Source: WYZ-LMO2 sp038731605 | Lineage (GTDB): Archaea; Halobacteriota; Archaeoglobi; Archaeoglobales; Archaeoglobaceae | DNA length: 64,000 bases | Direction of reading: 5' to 3' | NCBI GenBank assembly: GCA_038731605.1 | Contig: JAVYQP010000001.1 | Location: 496,001 to 560,000 of the forward strand | Part shown: piece after piece, positions 34,938 through 44,156 of the stretch | How the letters are laid out: each line of letters begins with the position of its first letter | Position numbering within the stretch: position 1 is the first letter of the stretch | Position numbers and translations under genes: made by a program | Notes under the pieces: model-generated | Database searches by the model: none | What the model saw: the letters and a program-made list of their open reading frames with translations, nothing else | Told to the model about the DNA's origin: nothing

Positions 34938-35570
34938 TTACAGAAGCCTATACCTTTTTCCAGCATCAACTTCGCCGTTGTAGGCGATCTTTGGTGTTAT
35001 TAGCCTCCCAACCGCAGACAATGCGAAGATCTTTGCCAAATCACCCGGAACAAACGGCAGAGACCCCATTATGAGGACATCTGAGATCGTAACACTTTGC
35101 CCTGTTGCGATGAGCCACGAATACAACCAAAGGCATCCGAGACCGTGGATTACTGCGAAGTTTGCGAAGAGCAATATCGGGAATAGGGTTACGAAGAACC
35201 TCGATGCGATGTAGCGGTCGATGAAGTAGCCAACGAAGAACGCTGAGATTATGAATCCGAGCAGGTAACCGCCTGTTGGACCGAGGAGAACCGCAATCCC
35301 GCCCTTCAGCCCTGCGAACCACGGAACACCAAGAGTTCCGAGGGTTACGTAGAATATCTGCGATACTCCTCCCCAGTTTCTGCCGAGCAGGATTGCACTG
35401 AGAAATACTGCGAACGTTTGCATCGTTATCGGAACAGGAGTCCATGGGAGGTAGATTCTAAGCTGAGCGCAAAGCCCTGTAAAGACTGCGAATGCTAAGG
35501 CTAAGATCAGCTTCTGCCCAAATTCTGCTTCATATCTCCATCTGTAGAAATTCGCTCTCGAGAACTCCAT
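34938..35570 (-). CDS. bioY: Biotin transporter BioY (ECF S component)
   Basis: A 210-aa membrane protein with about six hydrophobic helices. The BioY signature is clear: P-W-T-P-V-P-I-T-M-Q-T-F near residue 45, G-P-T-G-G-Y-L-L-G-F near 95, and L-P-F-V-P-G-D near the C-terminus. It binds biotin and works alone or with an ECF module; bioM and bioN are not adjacent, so a shared or distant energy module would be needed. It diverges from aspartate kinase across a 97-base region. A TATA-like TTATTTATC is about 34 bases before its ATG. Confidence 0.9.
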   Translation of the reverse strand: MEFSRANFYRWRYEAEFGQKLILALAFAVFTGLCAQLRIYLPWTPVPITMQTFAVFLSAILLGRNWGGVSQIFYVTLGTLGVPWFAGLKGGIAVLLGPTGGYLLGFIISAFFVGYFIDRYIASRFFVTLFPILLFANFAVIHGLGCLWLYSWLIATGQSVTISDVLIMGSLPFVPGDLAKIFALSAVGRLITPKIAYNGEVDAGKRYRLL

Positions 35571-35636
35571 TCAAATCCCCGCAACGAGTTCTCGCAATGA
35601 TAAATAACCCTTTCTTTTCTATCCAACGTTCGACAG

Positions 35637-35647
35637 ATTTATATTTC
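35637..35647 (+). promoter_or_regulatory. TATA-like box of the aspartate kinase operon
   Basis: ATTTATATTTC is centred 26 bases before the ATG at 35668, so transcription should begin almost exactly at that codon. This makes the ATG the likely start rather than the in-frame TTG at 35659. Confidence 0.5.
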
Positions 35648-35667
35648 TAAGCCGAACTTTGCGGAAT

Positions 35668-37056
35668 ATGAGAATCGTAATGAAATTCGGAGGAGTGAGC
35701 GTTAAGGACGGCGAGAATATCCTCCATAGCGCTAATCTCGTCAAGAAATTTGCTAATGGAAATGAAATCGTGGTGGTAGTTTCTGCAATGGCTGGAGTTA
35801 CGGACGCTCTGCTTAGCGCAGCAAAGAAGTGCAGTTCTGAGTCCTCTGCAGGCTTTGTTAAGCTCTTCGTTGCGGATATGATGAAGAAGCACTATGAAGC
35901 GGTTGAAAAAGCTGTCACGTCGGAGGAGATAAAGAGTAGGGTTATAAATGCATTGGAGAGACTTTTCGACGAACTCGAAAAGGTTTTGCTTGGAATAAGC
36001 TACTTGGGGGAGCTTACAAAGAGGAGCGAGGATTACATAGTCTCTTTTGGGGAAAGACTTGTCGCTCCGATTTTTTCTGGGGCGCTTTTATCGCTTGGTG
36101 TCGATTCAGTAGCTTTAACGGGTTGCGATGCTGGAATTCTGACAGACAAAAACTACGGCAGAGCAAAGCCTTTACCCGGGGTTTATGAGCTCATAAGGAA
36201 TCGATTGGAGCCTTTGCTTAAGATTAAGAAGACAGTTCCAGTCGTTACAGGCTTCATAGGTTGCGCTGAGGATGGTAGCATCACGACCTTGGGGAGAGGG
36301 GGTAGCGATTACACCGCAACTATAATCGCTTCAGCGCTGAACGCAGACGAAGTATGGCTTTGGAAGGAAGTGAACGGCATAATGACGTGTGATCCTAAGT
36401 TCGTTCCTAATGCAAGGTTTATTCCCCAGATTTCGTATCAGGAGGCGATGGAGCTCTCGCATTTCGGAGCAAAGATCCTCCATCCGCTTGCCTTGGTTCC
36501 TGTGATGAGGAGGAACATCCCCGTGAGAATAAAGAACGTTTTCAACCCAGATTTCGAGGGAACTGTGATCCGTGGAGACGCAAAGGAGAGCAAAGATGTG
36601 GTTAAAGCTCTTAGTTTGATTCAGAAAGCGGGAATCGTTAGCATCAGCGGTGCAGGCTTTGACTTCGCCGAGATCATGGCTGAAGTCTTCAAGATTTTGG
36701 CAGACGAGAAGGTGAACGTTATAATGGTCGCTCAAAGCTCCTCCGAGCTAAGCTTGTCCATAGTTGTCGACTTGAAGGATCTGGATAGAGCCTATAAGGC
36801 TTTGAAGAAGATGGAGAACGGAGTGATAAAGGTATCGAAGATCGAGGATGTCGCAGTTATAAGCGCAGTCGGCGCAGGTATGGCAGGGACCCCAGGGGTT
36901 GCGGGAAAGATTTTCTCGGCTTTGGGCAGAAATGGGATAAACGTCATCATGATAAGCCAGAGCTGTTCAGAATACAACGTGTCCTTTGCGGTGAAGTCTG
37001 AAGACGGAATAAACGCTGTAAGAGTCGTGCATGACGAATTCGGGCTCAACAATTAG
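35668..37056 (+). CDS. lysC: Aspartate kinase
   Basis: A 462-aa aspartokinase. It starts M-R-I-V-M-K-F-G-G-V-S-V, has G-F-I-G-C near residue 198 and G-R-G-G-S-D-Y-T in the catalytic core, and two ACT domains at the C-terminus (I-S-G-A-G-F-D-F-A and V-G-A-G-M-A-G-T-P-G-V). The ACT pair suggests feedback control by lysine or threonine. It makes aspartyl phosphate for lysine, threonine and methionine synthesis. Its 3' end overlaps the DHH gene by 26 bases. Confidence 0.93.
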   Translation: MRIVMKFGGVSVKDGENILHSANLVKKFANGNEIVVVVSAMAGVTDALLSAAKKCSSESSAGFVKLFVADMMKKHYEAVEKAVTSEEIKSRVINALERLFDELEKVLLGISYLGELTKRSEDYIVSFGERLVAPIFSGALLSLGVDSVALTGCDAGILTDKNYGRAKPLPGVYELIRNRLEPLLKIKKTVPVVTGFIGCAEDGSITTLGRGGSDYTATIIASALNADEVWLWKEVNGIMTCDPKFVPNARFIPQISYQEAMELSHFGAKILHPLALVPVMRRNIPVRIKNVFNPDFEGTVIRGDAKESKDVVKALSLIQKAGIVSISGAGFDFAEIMAEVFKILADEKVNVIMVAQSSSELSLSIVVDLKDLDRAYKALKKMENGVIKVSKIEDVAVISAVGAGMAGTPGVAGKIFSALGRNGINVIMISQSCSEYNVSFAVKSEDGINAVRVVHDEFGLNN

Positions 37057-38341
37057 AGACTCTGCAAGGAAAGCTGTAAGCTTAGTTTCGAAGCACGAAT
37101 TTGCGAGGATCTACACACATTACGATGCAGACGGAATTGCAGGAGGAGCGATAGTTGCGAAGGCTTTGCTTAGAGCTGGTAAGAGCTTCCAGATCTCTTT
37201 TTTGAAAGGCTTGAACGATTTCGAGCCTGAGAACGATGAACTCTTGATCTTCGTGGACATGGGCAGTGGTTACAGCGAGAAGATCTCATCCCTTAACTCA
37301 GATGTGGTGATCCTTGATCATCACAAGCCCGATGGCGAAATAAAGCCAAAAAAGACCCTTGTTCATGTGAACCCACACCTCTTTGCGATTGACGGAACTT
37401 ATGAAATCTCAGCGAGTGGTGTTGCGTATATTTTTGCGAGAGAACTTGGGGACAACAGAGATCTCGCATCTCTTGCGGTTCTCGGCGCTATAGGGGACAA
37501 GCAGAAGTTTGTCGGGCTTAACGGAGAAATTCTGAGAGAGGGAGTCGAGGCGAAGTGTTTGGAAGTTCGCCAAGGGGTAAGTTTACCATCTGGAAAGCTT
37601 TCAAAGGCGCTTTCGATGAGTCTCGAGCCATACTTAGACTTCTATGGAAAAGAGGACGAGCTGAAAGATTTCTTAAGGAAAGTCGGTCTTGAAGGAGACA
37701 AGGAAGTTGACGATCTGAGCATAAAGGAAATGCAGAGACTCGCAGATGCAATAGCGCTGAGACTCTTAAAGCTCGGCGCTTACGAAGGGGTTTTTGAGCA
37801 GATAATAGGGAAAAGGATACTCGTGAACAACTTGCCAGTGAAAAACTCGAGCTCGCTCGTGGACATCATAAACTCCTGCGGAAGACTTGGTGCGACGAGC
37901 ACCGCTTTCAGCATACTATTAGGCGATGAGAAGGCTTTGAAAGAGGGCATTGAAATCGAAGAGAAGTTCAAACACGAAATATTGGAAGAACTTGTGAAGA
38001 GGAGAAAAGACGTTAGGGAGGGCTTTTGCATCCGCTACTTAGTTATGGACGATGCACAATCGACAAGTCCGATTGCAACAGTTCTCTCTCGCTATCTTAT
38101 GCCAGACAAACCGCTCGTGGTTTTGAACATAAAAAAAGATGGGAACGTGAAAGTTTCAGCGAGGACGACTGAGAAAATAGCCCGGAGGCTTGATTTAGCA
38201 GAAATTATGCGCCTCTCTGCGATTAAGGTTGGTGGCGTCGGCGGAGGGCACAGGGTTGCGGCGGGAGCGAACATAAGGAAAGAAGGCATTGAGGAGTTCC
38301 TGAAAGAGGTCGATAGACTTTGCTGTGCTATGCTCGCATAG
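37031..38341 (+). CDS. DHH-family phosphoesterase, archaeal RecJ-like (GAN-type)
   Basis: A 436-aa DHH/DHHA1 protein. Motifs: T-H-Y-D-A-D-G-I-A-G-G near residue 28, F-V-D-M-G-S, L-D-H-H-K-P (the DHH motif) near 96, and the DHHA1 glycine loop G-G-V-G-G-G-H near 405. Close relatives include archaeal GAN/RecJ-like 5'-3' exonucleases that bind GINS and CMG. The DHH motif is complete, so nuclease activity is likely. The gene is followed by pcc1 overlapping by 22 bases, a conserved archaeal neighbourhood. Confidence 0.88.
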   Translation: MTNSGSTIRDSARKAVSLVSKHEFARIYTHYDADGIAGGAIVAKALLRAGKSFQISFLKGLNDFEPENDELLIFVDMGSGYSEKISSLNSDVVILDHHKPDGEIKPKKTLVHVNPHLFAIDGTYEISASGVAYIFARELGDNRDLASLAVLGAIGDKQKFVGLNGEILREGVEAKCLEVRQGVSLPSGKLSKALSMSLEPYLDFYGKEDELKDFLRKVGLEGDKEVDDLSIKEMQRLADAIALRLLKLGAYEGVFEQIIGKRILVNNLPVKNSSSLVDIINSCGRLGATSTAFSILLGDEKALKEGIEIEEKFKHEILEELVKRRKDVREGFCIRYLVMDDAQSTSPIATVLSRYLMPDKPLVVLNIKKDGNVKVSARTTEKIARRLDLAEIMRLSAIKVGGVGGGHRVAAGANIRKEGIEEFLKEVDRLCCAMLA

Positions 38342-38523
38342 AAATAGAGATCGAAGATGCGGAAAAAATAGCAAAAGCGCTGAGCTTAGACGATCCCGAG
38401 TGGTGCAAGTGCTACGCAGATGAGGGCAAGATCGTTCTCGAGATAAAGACCTCGAAGATCTCCTCGCTCCTCTATGCGATCGACGACTACTTGATGCACA
38501 TAAAGATGTGTGAAAAGATATGA
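38320..38523 (+). CDS. pcc1: KEOPS complex subunit Pcc1
   Basis: A 67-aa protein with the Pcc1 pattern: a first strand with alternating charge (A-R-I-E-I-E-I-E-D), an A-L-S-L-D-D loop, a second strand K-I-V-L-E-I and a C-terminal helix. Pcc1 dimerises and supports Kae1 in making the t6A base of tRNAs. Start is TTG 38320, with GAGGT ahead; no ATG is available at a suitable place. Overlaps the DHH gene and, by 4 bases, the TPD gene. Confidence 0.75.
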   Translation: MLCYARIEIEIEDAEKIAKALSLDDPEWCKCYADEGKIVLEIKTSKISSLLYAIDDYLMHIKMCEKI

Positions 38524-39404
38524 TAATTTCTGTCCAAGACTATTTGTTGATCAGAAAAAATGTGAACAGGATCTCGGATTTGAATAAATTCGAGCTTCCG
38601 AGGGGGATTTTGCACTCGATACTGATACAGAAGAAGGTCGACAGCGTGAAGAGAAAGTATCACCTCTTCGCAGAAAGGAAGGAAGAGATCTTAAGGCACT
38701 GGAAGGAGGAGAAAAGCTTTCCCCAATGGCTCACGCTTACGCCTGTTATGAAAGTTCGCCTCTTGCTCAAGGCTATGAACTTCTCTGCGAGGGAGATAAA
38801 CAAGGCACTCACGAATCCATGGGATCTCGAGCCAGAGCTTTCAAAAGTTGTTTACAAATCCGTTTCTTCGGACTTCGTTTACTCCCCAATAGCGACGAGA
38901 ATCCAGCGAGTTCTTGGGCAGATAGGGGAGAAGATAGTTGAAGAGAAGCTCAGGAACTTGGGGATAAATTTTAAGGTTGAGAAGGAGCTTAGACTGCAAA
39001 AGACTCCGGACTTCTTTTTCGAAGAGCCAATCGAGCTTTTTGGGAGAAAGATACGATGGATCGAGAGCAAAGCTCTTTTCGCAGATCACAAGATCTACGA
39101 TTTGTATGCGAGGAAGCAGATAATGAAATACAGGGAAATGTTTGGCGAGGGGCTTGTAGTTTTTTGGCGTGGAGTTCTGCAGGGAATCGATGCAAGCGAT
39201 GGCGAAGAGTTCGACAGCGATCTCAGAAAAAAGCTCCTCGAGATGAAGATCTATCTCTGTAAGGAAGAGGAAGCCGACGGGAACGCATTGAAACTTGCGG
39301 AAGAGTTCGTGAAATGCTACGCTGAAAGAGATCGCTTTCCATACAACGCAGAAGTGGATAAGATCCTGAGAAACATGGGATTCGATGTGAGAGAGGAAGA
39401 TTAA
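38520..39404 (+). CDS. CDIN1/C15orf41-like TPD-motif nuclease family protein
   Basis: A 294-aa protein. The C-terminal half (about 145-225) shows the TPD motif K-T-P-D-F-F-F-E followed by W-I-E-S-K, a PD-(D/E)XK-type active site with Asp and Glu-x-Lys. The N-terminal half is helical and DNA-binding looking. This is the archaeal form of human C15orf41/CDIN1, linked to congenital dyserythropoietic anaemia type I; its cellular function in archaea is unknown. It is the fourth gene of the operon lysC-DHH-pcc1-TPD and may be linked to DNA replication or repair with the RecJ-like protein. Confidence 0.75.
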   Translation: MIISVQDYLLIRKNVNRISDLNKFELPRGILHSILIQKKVDSVKRKYHLFAERKEEILRHWKEEKSFPQWLTLTPVMKVRLLLKAMNFSAREINKALTNPWDLEPELSKVVYKSVSSDFVYSPIATRIQRVLGQIGEKIVEEKLRNLGINFKVEKELRLQKTPDFFFEEPIELFGRKIRWIESKALFADHKIYDLYARKQIMKYREMFGEGLVVFWRGVLQGIDASDGEEFDSDLRKKLLEMKIYLCKEEEADGNALKLAEEFVKCYAERDRFPYNAEVDKILRNMGFDVREED

Positions 39405-39424
39405 TAAGCGAGAGTAGTTTTCCC

Positions 39425-40216
39425 ATGGACGTCTGGGGGTTCATAAAGAGGTATTACATAGATTCGCTCGTTTACAAGGAAGGATACAACATCGTCAACA
39501 CGATCACGTTCGCAGTGATTCTGCTCGTGGCGGTTTACTTGCTCTACAGGTTTTTGGAGAAGAGATTTACGATTGACAGAAAATTCGTTCTCTCGACGGT
39601 TCCCTACATCATCTTCGGCTCTTCCGTGAGGGTCGTTGAAGATGCGGGATTTTTGACCCCACCGATCTCATATGTCTTCATGTCTCCGTTCATCTTCTTT
39701 CTCATATTCCTACTCGCATTTCCAACGCTTCTCCTTGCGAAGAAATTTGCAAAGGAAAGGTATTACGCCCCATACTCCGCCCTCGGTTTTGTTGCGACGA
39801 CGATACCACTCAGCCTTTTGTTTGCAAATCTGAAACTCATGAACCCGCTTGTTCTGCCCTATGGTTTAGCGATGGCGTCTGCGATTTCATCGCTTTTCTA
39901 CTTAGCCGTGCCAAAGACGAGGAACTTGCTGAGCCTTGCGGTTATGTTCTCGCACATGCTCGATGGCTTTGTTACGTTCATCGGGATTCAGTATCACGGT
40001 TACGTTGAAATCCACGTGTTGCCCTCGATGATCGTCGATGCGTTTGGTGCTTTTGCGTTGCCAATTGTGAAGTTCGCAGTCATCGCTGGGATCCTCTACT
40101 TCATAGACACTTCCCAAGAGAAGAGCGATCTGAAGAACTTCATAAAGCTCGCCCTGCTCGTCTTCGGTCTCGCTCCAGCGCTGAGAAATGGGCTGAGGAT
40201 ATCGTTTGGCGTGTAG
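39425..40216 (+). CDS. DUF63 family membrane protein
   Basis: A 263-aa integral membrane protein with about seven or eight hydrophobic helices. The F-I-K-R-Y-Y-I-D start, the F-G-S-S-V-R-V-V-E-D-A segment and the S-H-M-L-D-G-F-V-T motif correspond to DUF63, an archaeal family of unknown function. The conserved His and Asp in S-H-M-L-D and Arg/Glu/Asp in R-V-V-E-D lie near membrane edges and could be functional, possibly in transport or lipid chemistry. It starts 20 bases after the TPD gene. Confidence 0.7.
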   Translation: MDVWGFIKRYYIDSLVYKEGYNIVNTITFAVILLVAVYLLYRFLEKRFTIDRKFVLSTVPYIIFGSSVRVVEDAGFLTPPISYVFMSPFIFFLIFLLAFPTLLLAKKFAKERYYAPYSALGFVATTIPLSLLFANLKLMNPLVLPYGLAMASAISSLFYLAVPKTRNLLSLAVMFSHMLDGFVTFIGIQYHGYVEIHVLPSMIVDAFGAFALPIVKFAVIAGILYFIDTSQEKSDLKNFIKLALLVFGLAPALRNGLRISFGV

Positions 40217-40247
40217 TGGAGATAAAGATTTAAGCGATACGTAGATT

Positions 40248-41000
40248 ATGCTCGTCACACTGCTCACGGACTTCGGAGATTTCTATCCCGGGGTTATGAA
40301 AGGCGTGATCCTCAGCTTAGCTCCAGATGCGAAAATCGTGGACATAACGCATTCAGTCGAACCGCAAAACGTTTTTCAGGGAGCTTTTTTGCTATACCAC
40401 TCCTACAAATTCTTTAGGAGCGCAATCCATGTTGCGATTGTCGATCCGGGCGTGGGTGGGAAAAGGAAAGCAATAGTCGTCGAAACTAAGCACCATTACT
40501 TCGTCGCCCCCGACAACGGCATAGTGTATCCGTCTGCGAAGGAAGACGGTATAGTGAGGATCTTCGAGATCGACAGCAGGATTTCAGAGATCGTTGGTGA
40601 ATTGTCAGCGACTTTCCACGGCAGAGACGTATTCGCTCCAGCAACAGCGCTTTTGCTCAAAAAAGACTTCCGATATTTCAGAGAGATCGATGAGATAAAG
40701 ACGCTTGACATATTCGAGTATTCAGTCACCGGAAACAGAGTTCGTGGAAAGGTTGCGTTCGTAGATCGATTTGGGAACGTGGTGACGAACATACCCGCGA
40801 GTGCTGTGAAGGGGGCAAAGGGTTTTATCCTCGGTGGCGTAGAATTTCCAATGGTGAAATGCTACGAAGACGTCGACATAGGAAAGCCTTTAGCCTTAAT
40901 TGGAAGTTTTAGAACCCTCGAGCTCAGTTTGAGGGAGGGAAACGCTTCAGAATTCTTAAAAATCCGTAAAGGAGAAATCGAGTTGGAGGTGCTGAGATGA
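40248..41000 (+). CDS. S-adenosyl-L-methionine hydrolase (adenosine-forming), DUF62
   Basis: A 250-aa DUF62 protein. Family motifs are L-L-T-D-F-G-D near the start, H-S-V-E-P-Q, V-D-P-G-V-G-G, A-P-D-N-G and T-F-H-G-R-D-V-F-A-P. Members use a hydroxide to split SAM into adenosine and methionine and are related to SAM fluorinase and chlorinase; nothing here suggests a halogenase. It probably removes excess SAM. The next gene, UPF0216, overlaps it by 4 bases. Confidence 0.88.
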   Translation: MLVTLLTDFGDFYPGVMKGVILSLAPDAKIVDITHSVEPQNVFQGAFLLYHSYKFFRSAIHVAIVDPGVGGKRKAIVVETKHHYFVAPDNGIVYPSAKEDGIVRIFEIDSRISEIVGELSATFHGRDVFAPATALLLKKDFRYFREIDEIKTLDIFEYSVTGNRVRGKVAFVDRFGNVVTNIPASAVKGAKGFILGGVEFPMVKCYEDVDIGKPLALIGSFRTLELSLREGNASEFLKIRKGEIELEVLR

Positions 41001-41398
41001 ATGAAAAAATTCTCGCAAAGATGATCGAATCCGTGAACAAGCACATGCCTGCGGTTACGAAGAGCCTTGAAGATTTGCTAAAGGAAAAGGATCCGACGAT
41101 TCTCGCCAAGGATGGGAACGAATACTACATTGAGCCAAAGGAGCTCGAGTTCATTGCGAGTTTTTTGGATGAAGAAGAGCGAAAGAAGTTCAGAATTCCG
41201 ATAATCTTGGAGATGTGCGATGTCGGCGGAGAGAGAGTTGTTTTCGTTCGTGACAAAGCTCACATCGAGTTCATAAAGAAGGCTTTCGGCTTCGATCGGG
41301 TTGTGAACAACAACCTTCTGCTCTATCTCTACGAGCTTCCAGCGATAAGGAGAAAGCTGAGGACTGCGAGCCAAGTAATGTTTAGGGTGGAGTTATGA
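40997..41398 (+). CDS. UPF0216 (DUF61) family protein
   Basis: A 133-aa archaeal protein of the DUF61 family, with the recognisable I-E-P-K-E-L-E-F-I and R-I-P-I-I-L-E-M motifs, and a helical C-terminus rich in basic residues. Function is unknown. It overlaps the SAM hydrolase by 4 bases and glmM by 4 bases, so it belongs to the DUF62-DUF61-glmM-ubiD-DUF2070 operon, which mixes cofactor and cell-surface sugar functions. Confidence 0.7.
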   Translation: MNEKILAKMIESVNKHMPAVTKSLEDLLKEKDPTILAKDGNEYYIEPKELEFIASFLDEEERKKFRIPIILEMCDVGGERVVFVRDKAHIEFIKKAFGFDRVVNNNLLLYLYELPAIRRKLRTASQVMFRVEL

Positions 41399-42711
41399 GT
41401 TTGTTTGGCACAAACGGCGTTCGTGGGATTGCGAACGAAGAACTGACCGCAGAAATGGCTCTCGACCTCGGCAGAGTTATCGCAACTCTCAAGCCCGGAA
41501 AAGTTGCGGTTGCTTGCGACACGAGGATTTCGAGTCAAATGCTGAAAAGCGCAGTTCTTGCGGGGATAATGTCCGCTGGAAGCGATGCCATCGACCTCGG
41601 AGTTGCGCCAACACCAGCTTTGCAGTTCTATGCTAAGAGAAATCGAATCCCGGGGGTTGTTGTTACCGCAAGCCATAACCCGAGGGAATACAATGGAATA
41701 AAGTTCGTTCAGGAGAACGGAGCGGAGTTCTTCAGGGAGATGGACGAGGAGAGCGAAAGAGTATATATGAGCAAGAAGTTCAGGGTTGCGAAGTGGAGCG
41801 AGGTTGGGAAACTATTGAGCGATGATTGCATAGAAAGCTATGTGAGTGCGATCGTTGAAAGCGTCGATCTCAGCAGAAAATACCGTGTTGTCGTCGACTG
41901 CGGGAATGGGGCGGGTTGCTTGACAAGCCCAGAAATTCTGAGAAGGCTTGACTGCGAAGTTTACAGCATAAACGCATACCCAGATGGGAGATTCCCAGCA
42001 AGGAATCCCGAACCGGTTGAAAGAGAGCTCGAGCTACTTAAAAAAGCTGTTGTTGACTTCAACGCAGATTTCGGGATTGCGCACGATGGCGACGCAGACA
42101 GAGCTGTGTTCGTCAACGAGAAGGGCGAGTTCGTTTCCGAAGATGCGATGCTTGCGTTGATGGCGAAATACTACGTGGAGAAGAACAAAGGAGGCATCGT
42201 CGTCACGCCGGTATCATCTTCAAGATGCGTTGAAGACGTCGTGAAGGAAGCGGGGGGAGAAGTTGTTTACACCGCAGTTGGTTCGCCGGTAGTTGCGAAG
42301 GTTATGATTGAAAAGAAGGCGATATTTGGTGGTGAGGGCAACGGTGGGCTCATATTTCCGGAGCATTTGCTTGCCAGAGATGGTGGAATGAGCATCGCAA
42401 AAGTCCTCCAGCTACTCGAGGAGACAGGGAAAAAGCTAAGCGAGCTGATCGCAGAGATTCCACGATATCACATGATAAAGGGCAAGGTTGCGTGCAGAAA
42501 CAAGGAAAAGCTCTTGTCTGCGCTTAGAGAAGAGTTTCCCGATGCGAACCACGTCGACGGCGCAAGAATAGACTTCGAAGACGGATGGCTCCTCATTCGC
42601 CCTTCTGGCACTGAGCCTATAGCGAGGATTTACGCTGAAGGGAAAACGAAGCAGAGGGCGGAAGAGCTTTACAACGAGGGTTTGCGGATCTTGAAGAAAG
42701 CTCTTGAGTGA
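41395..42711 (+). CDS. glmM: Phosphoglucosamine mutase
   Basis: A 438-aa phosphohexomutase beginning L-F-G-T-N-G-V-R-G. The phosphoserine loop is T-A-S-H-N-P-R-E-Y (Ser93), the metal loop D-G-D-A-D-R, the sugar loop G-E-G-N-G-G and the phosphate loop R-P-S-G-T-E-P. It converts glucosamine-6-phosphate to glucosamine-1-phosphate for UDP-GlcNAc; archaeal members can also act on other hexose phosphates. Overlaps UPF0216 by 4 bases. Confidence 0.9.
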   Translation: MSLFGTNGVRGIANEELTAEMALDLGRVIATLKPGKVAVACDTRISSQMLKSAVLAGIMSAGSDAIDLGVAPTPALQFYAKRNRIPGVVVTASHNPREYNGIKFVQENGAEFFREMDEESERVYMSKKFRVAKWSEVGKLLSDDCIESYVSAIVESVDLSRKYRVVVDCGNGAGCLTSPEILRRLDCEVYSINAYPDGRFPARNPEPVERELELLKKAVVDFNADFGIAHDGDADRAVFVNEKGEFVSEDAMLALMAKYYVEKNKGGIVVTPVSSSRCVEDVVKEAGGEVVYTAVGSPVVAKVMIEKKAIFGGEGNGGLIFPEHLLARDGGMSIAKVLQLLEETGKKLSELIAEIPRYHMIKGKVACRNKEKLLSALREEFPDANHVDGARIDFEDGWLLIRPSGTEPIARIYAEGKTKQRAEELYNEGLRILKKALE

Positions 42712-42713
42712 CT

Positions 42714-44156
42714 ATGCCATACCGTGACCTTCACGAGTTTGTGGAAAAGCTCGAGAGCGAGAACGAGCTTGCGAGGATTAAGACAGAACTCAGCCCGGTT
42801 CTCGAAATCACGGAAGTGACGAGTAGAGTTGTCAAAAAAGGCGGTAAAGCCCTTCTCTTCGAGAAACCAAAGGGTTATTCGATTCCAGTTTTAACGAACG
42901 CATTTGGCACAGAGAAAAGGATGTTGATGGCGCTCAGCATAAAGAGCTTTGATGAAATTGCAGAAAAGATCTTCTCGATAGTCAAAAAACGACCCTCTTC
43001 GCTCTTCGATGCGATCAAAAGCTTCGAAAAATTTCGTGACTTAATGGCGATGAATCCGAAAAAAGTCAGGAACGCACCATGCAAAGAAAAAGTCGCAGAG
43101 AGTCTTGAGAAGTTCCCCATACTGAAGTGCTGGCCAAAGGATGCGGGAAAATTCATAACACTCCCCGTTGTGATAACGAAGGATCCTGTAACCGAAGAGC
43201 TGAACGCTGGGGTTTACAGGATGCAAGTTTTCGATGGAAGAACCACAGGAATGCACTGGCAAGTCCATAAACATGGAGCTGAGCATTTGAGGCGAGTTGC
43301 GGAGCTTGGAAAAGACAAGCTCGAGGTTGCGGTCGCAATTGGCGTCGACCCAGCTGTTCTCTATTCTGCAACCGCTCCCTTGCCCGAAGGAGTCAGCGAA
43401 TTTGCATTCGCCGGATTTCTTCGTGGAGAGAGGGTTGAGATGGTGGATTGCGAAACCGTAGACCTCCAAGTCCCGGCAACCGCCGAAATAGTTCTCGAAG
43501 GTTACGTTAAAGTCGATGAGCTCAGAATCGAGGGACCTTTTGGGGATCACACTGGCTACTACACACCACCCGAGCCGTATCCAGTTTTCCACATAACGAA
43601 CATAACACACAGGGAGGATGCGATCTACCATGCGACAATCGTTGGAAAGCCACCGATGGAAGATGCGTGGCTTGGAAAGGCGACTGAGAGGATTTTCTTG
43701 CCTATAATCCAGATGCTGAACCCAGAGATCGTTGACATGAACCTTCCAATAGAGGCGGGATTTCATGGAATGGCGATTGTTTCGATAAAAAAGCGCTACC
43801 CTGGGCAAGCTAAAAAAGTTATGTTCTCGCTTTGGGGTCTTGGAATGCTCTCCTTGACGAAGATAATCGTTGTGGTGGACAGCGATGTGAACGTGCACAA
43901 TCTCGGCGAAGTTCTCTGGGCAATCTCGACGAGGTTCGATCCTTCGAGGGATGCGATATTGCTACCACCTTCGCCAACGGATGCACTCGACCACTCCGCT
44001 TACATCCCATGCTTGGCTGGGAAGCTCGGAATCGATGCGACGAAGAAACTGAAGGAGGAGGGATACGAGCGAGAGTATCCAGAAGTCGCTGAGATGTCGC
44101 AAGAAGTGAAAGAGAAGATCGATAGGCTATGGGGAGAGATAAGCAGGTTTCTATAG
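42714..44156 (+). CDS. UbiD family (prenyl-FMN-dependent) decarboxylase
   Basis: A 480-aa UbiD-family decarboxylase. It has the family's M-H-W-Q-V-H-K-H segment, E-G-P-F-G-D-H-T-G-Y-Y (prFMN/metal site) and the late D-H-S-A-Y segment. Substrates vary: aromatic acids, or anhydromevalonate phosphate in the modified archaeal mevalonate pathway (a UbiD homologue makes isopentenyl phosphate there). The isoprenoid operon 18 kb away makes this second option attractive, but the size is that of general UbiD proteins and no UbiX is adjacent. Start uncertain: GTG 42708 overlaps glmM; ATG 42714 used. Confidence 0.85.
   Translation: MPYRDLHEFVEKLESENELARIKTELSPVLEITEVTSRVVKKGGKALLFEKPKGYSIPVLTNAFGTEKRMLMALSIKSFDEIAEKIFSIVKKRPSSLFDAIKSFEKFRDLMAMNPKKVRNAPCKEKVAESLEKFPILKCWPKDAGKFITLPVVITKDPVTEELNAGVYRMQVFDGRTTGMHWQVHKHGAEHLRRVAELGKDKLEVAVAIGVDPAVLYSATAPLPEGVSEFAFAGFLRGERVEMVDCETVDLQVPATAEIVLEGYVKVDELRIEGPFGDHTGYYTPPEPYPVFHITNITHREDAIYHATIVGKPPMEDAWLGKATERIFLPIIQMLNPEIVDMNLPIEAGFHGMAIVSIKKRYPGQAKKVMFSLWGLGMLSLTKIIVVVDSDVNVHNLGEVLWAISTRFDPSRDAILLPPSPTDALDHSAYIPCLAGKLGIDATKKLKEEGYEREYPEVAEMSQEVKEKIDRLWGEISRFL

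Noticed and set aside
43041..43898. 285-codon minus-strand open frame inside the UbiD gene
   Set aside because: Antisense shadow with irregular composition; the plus-strand UbiD motifs are clear.
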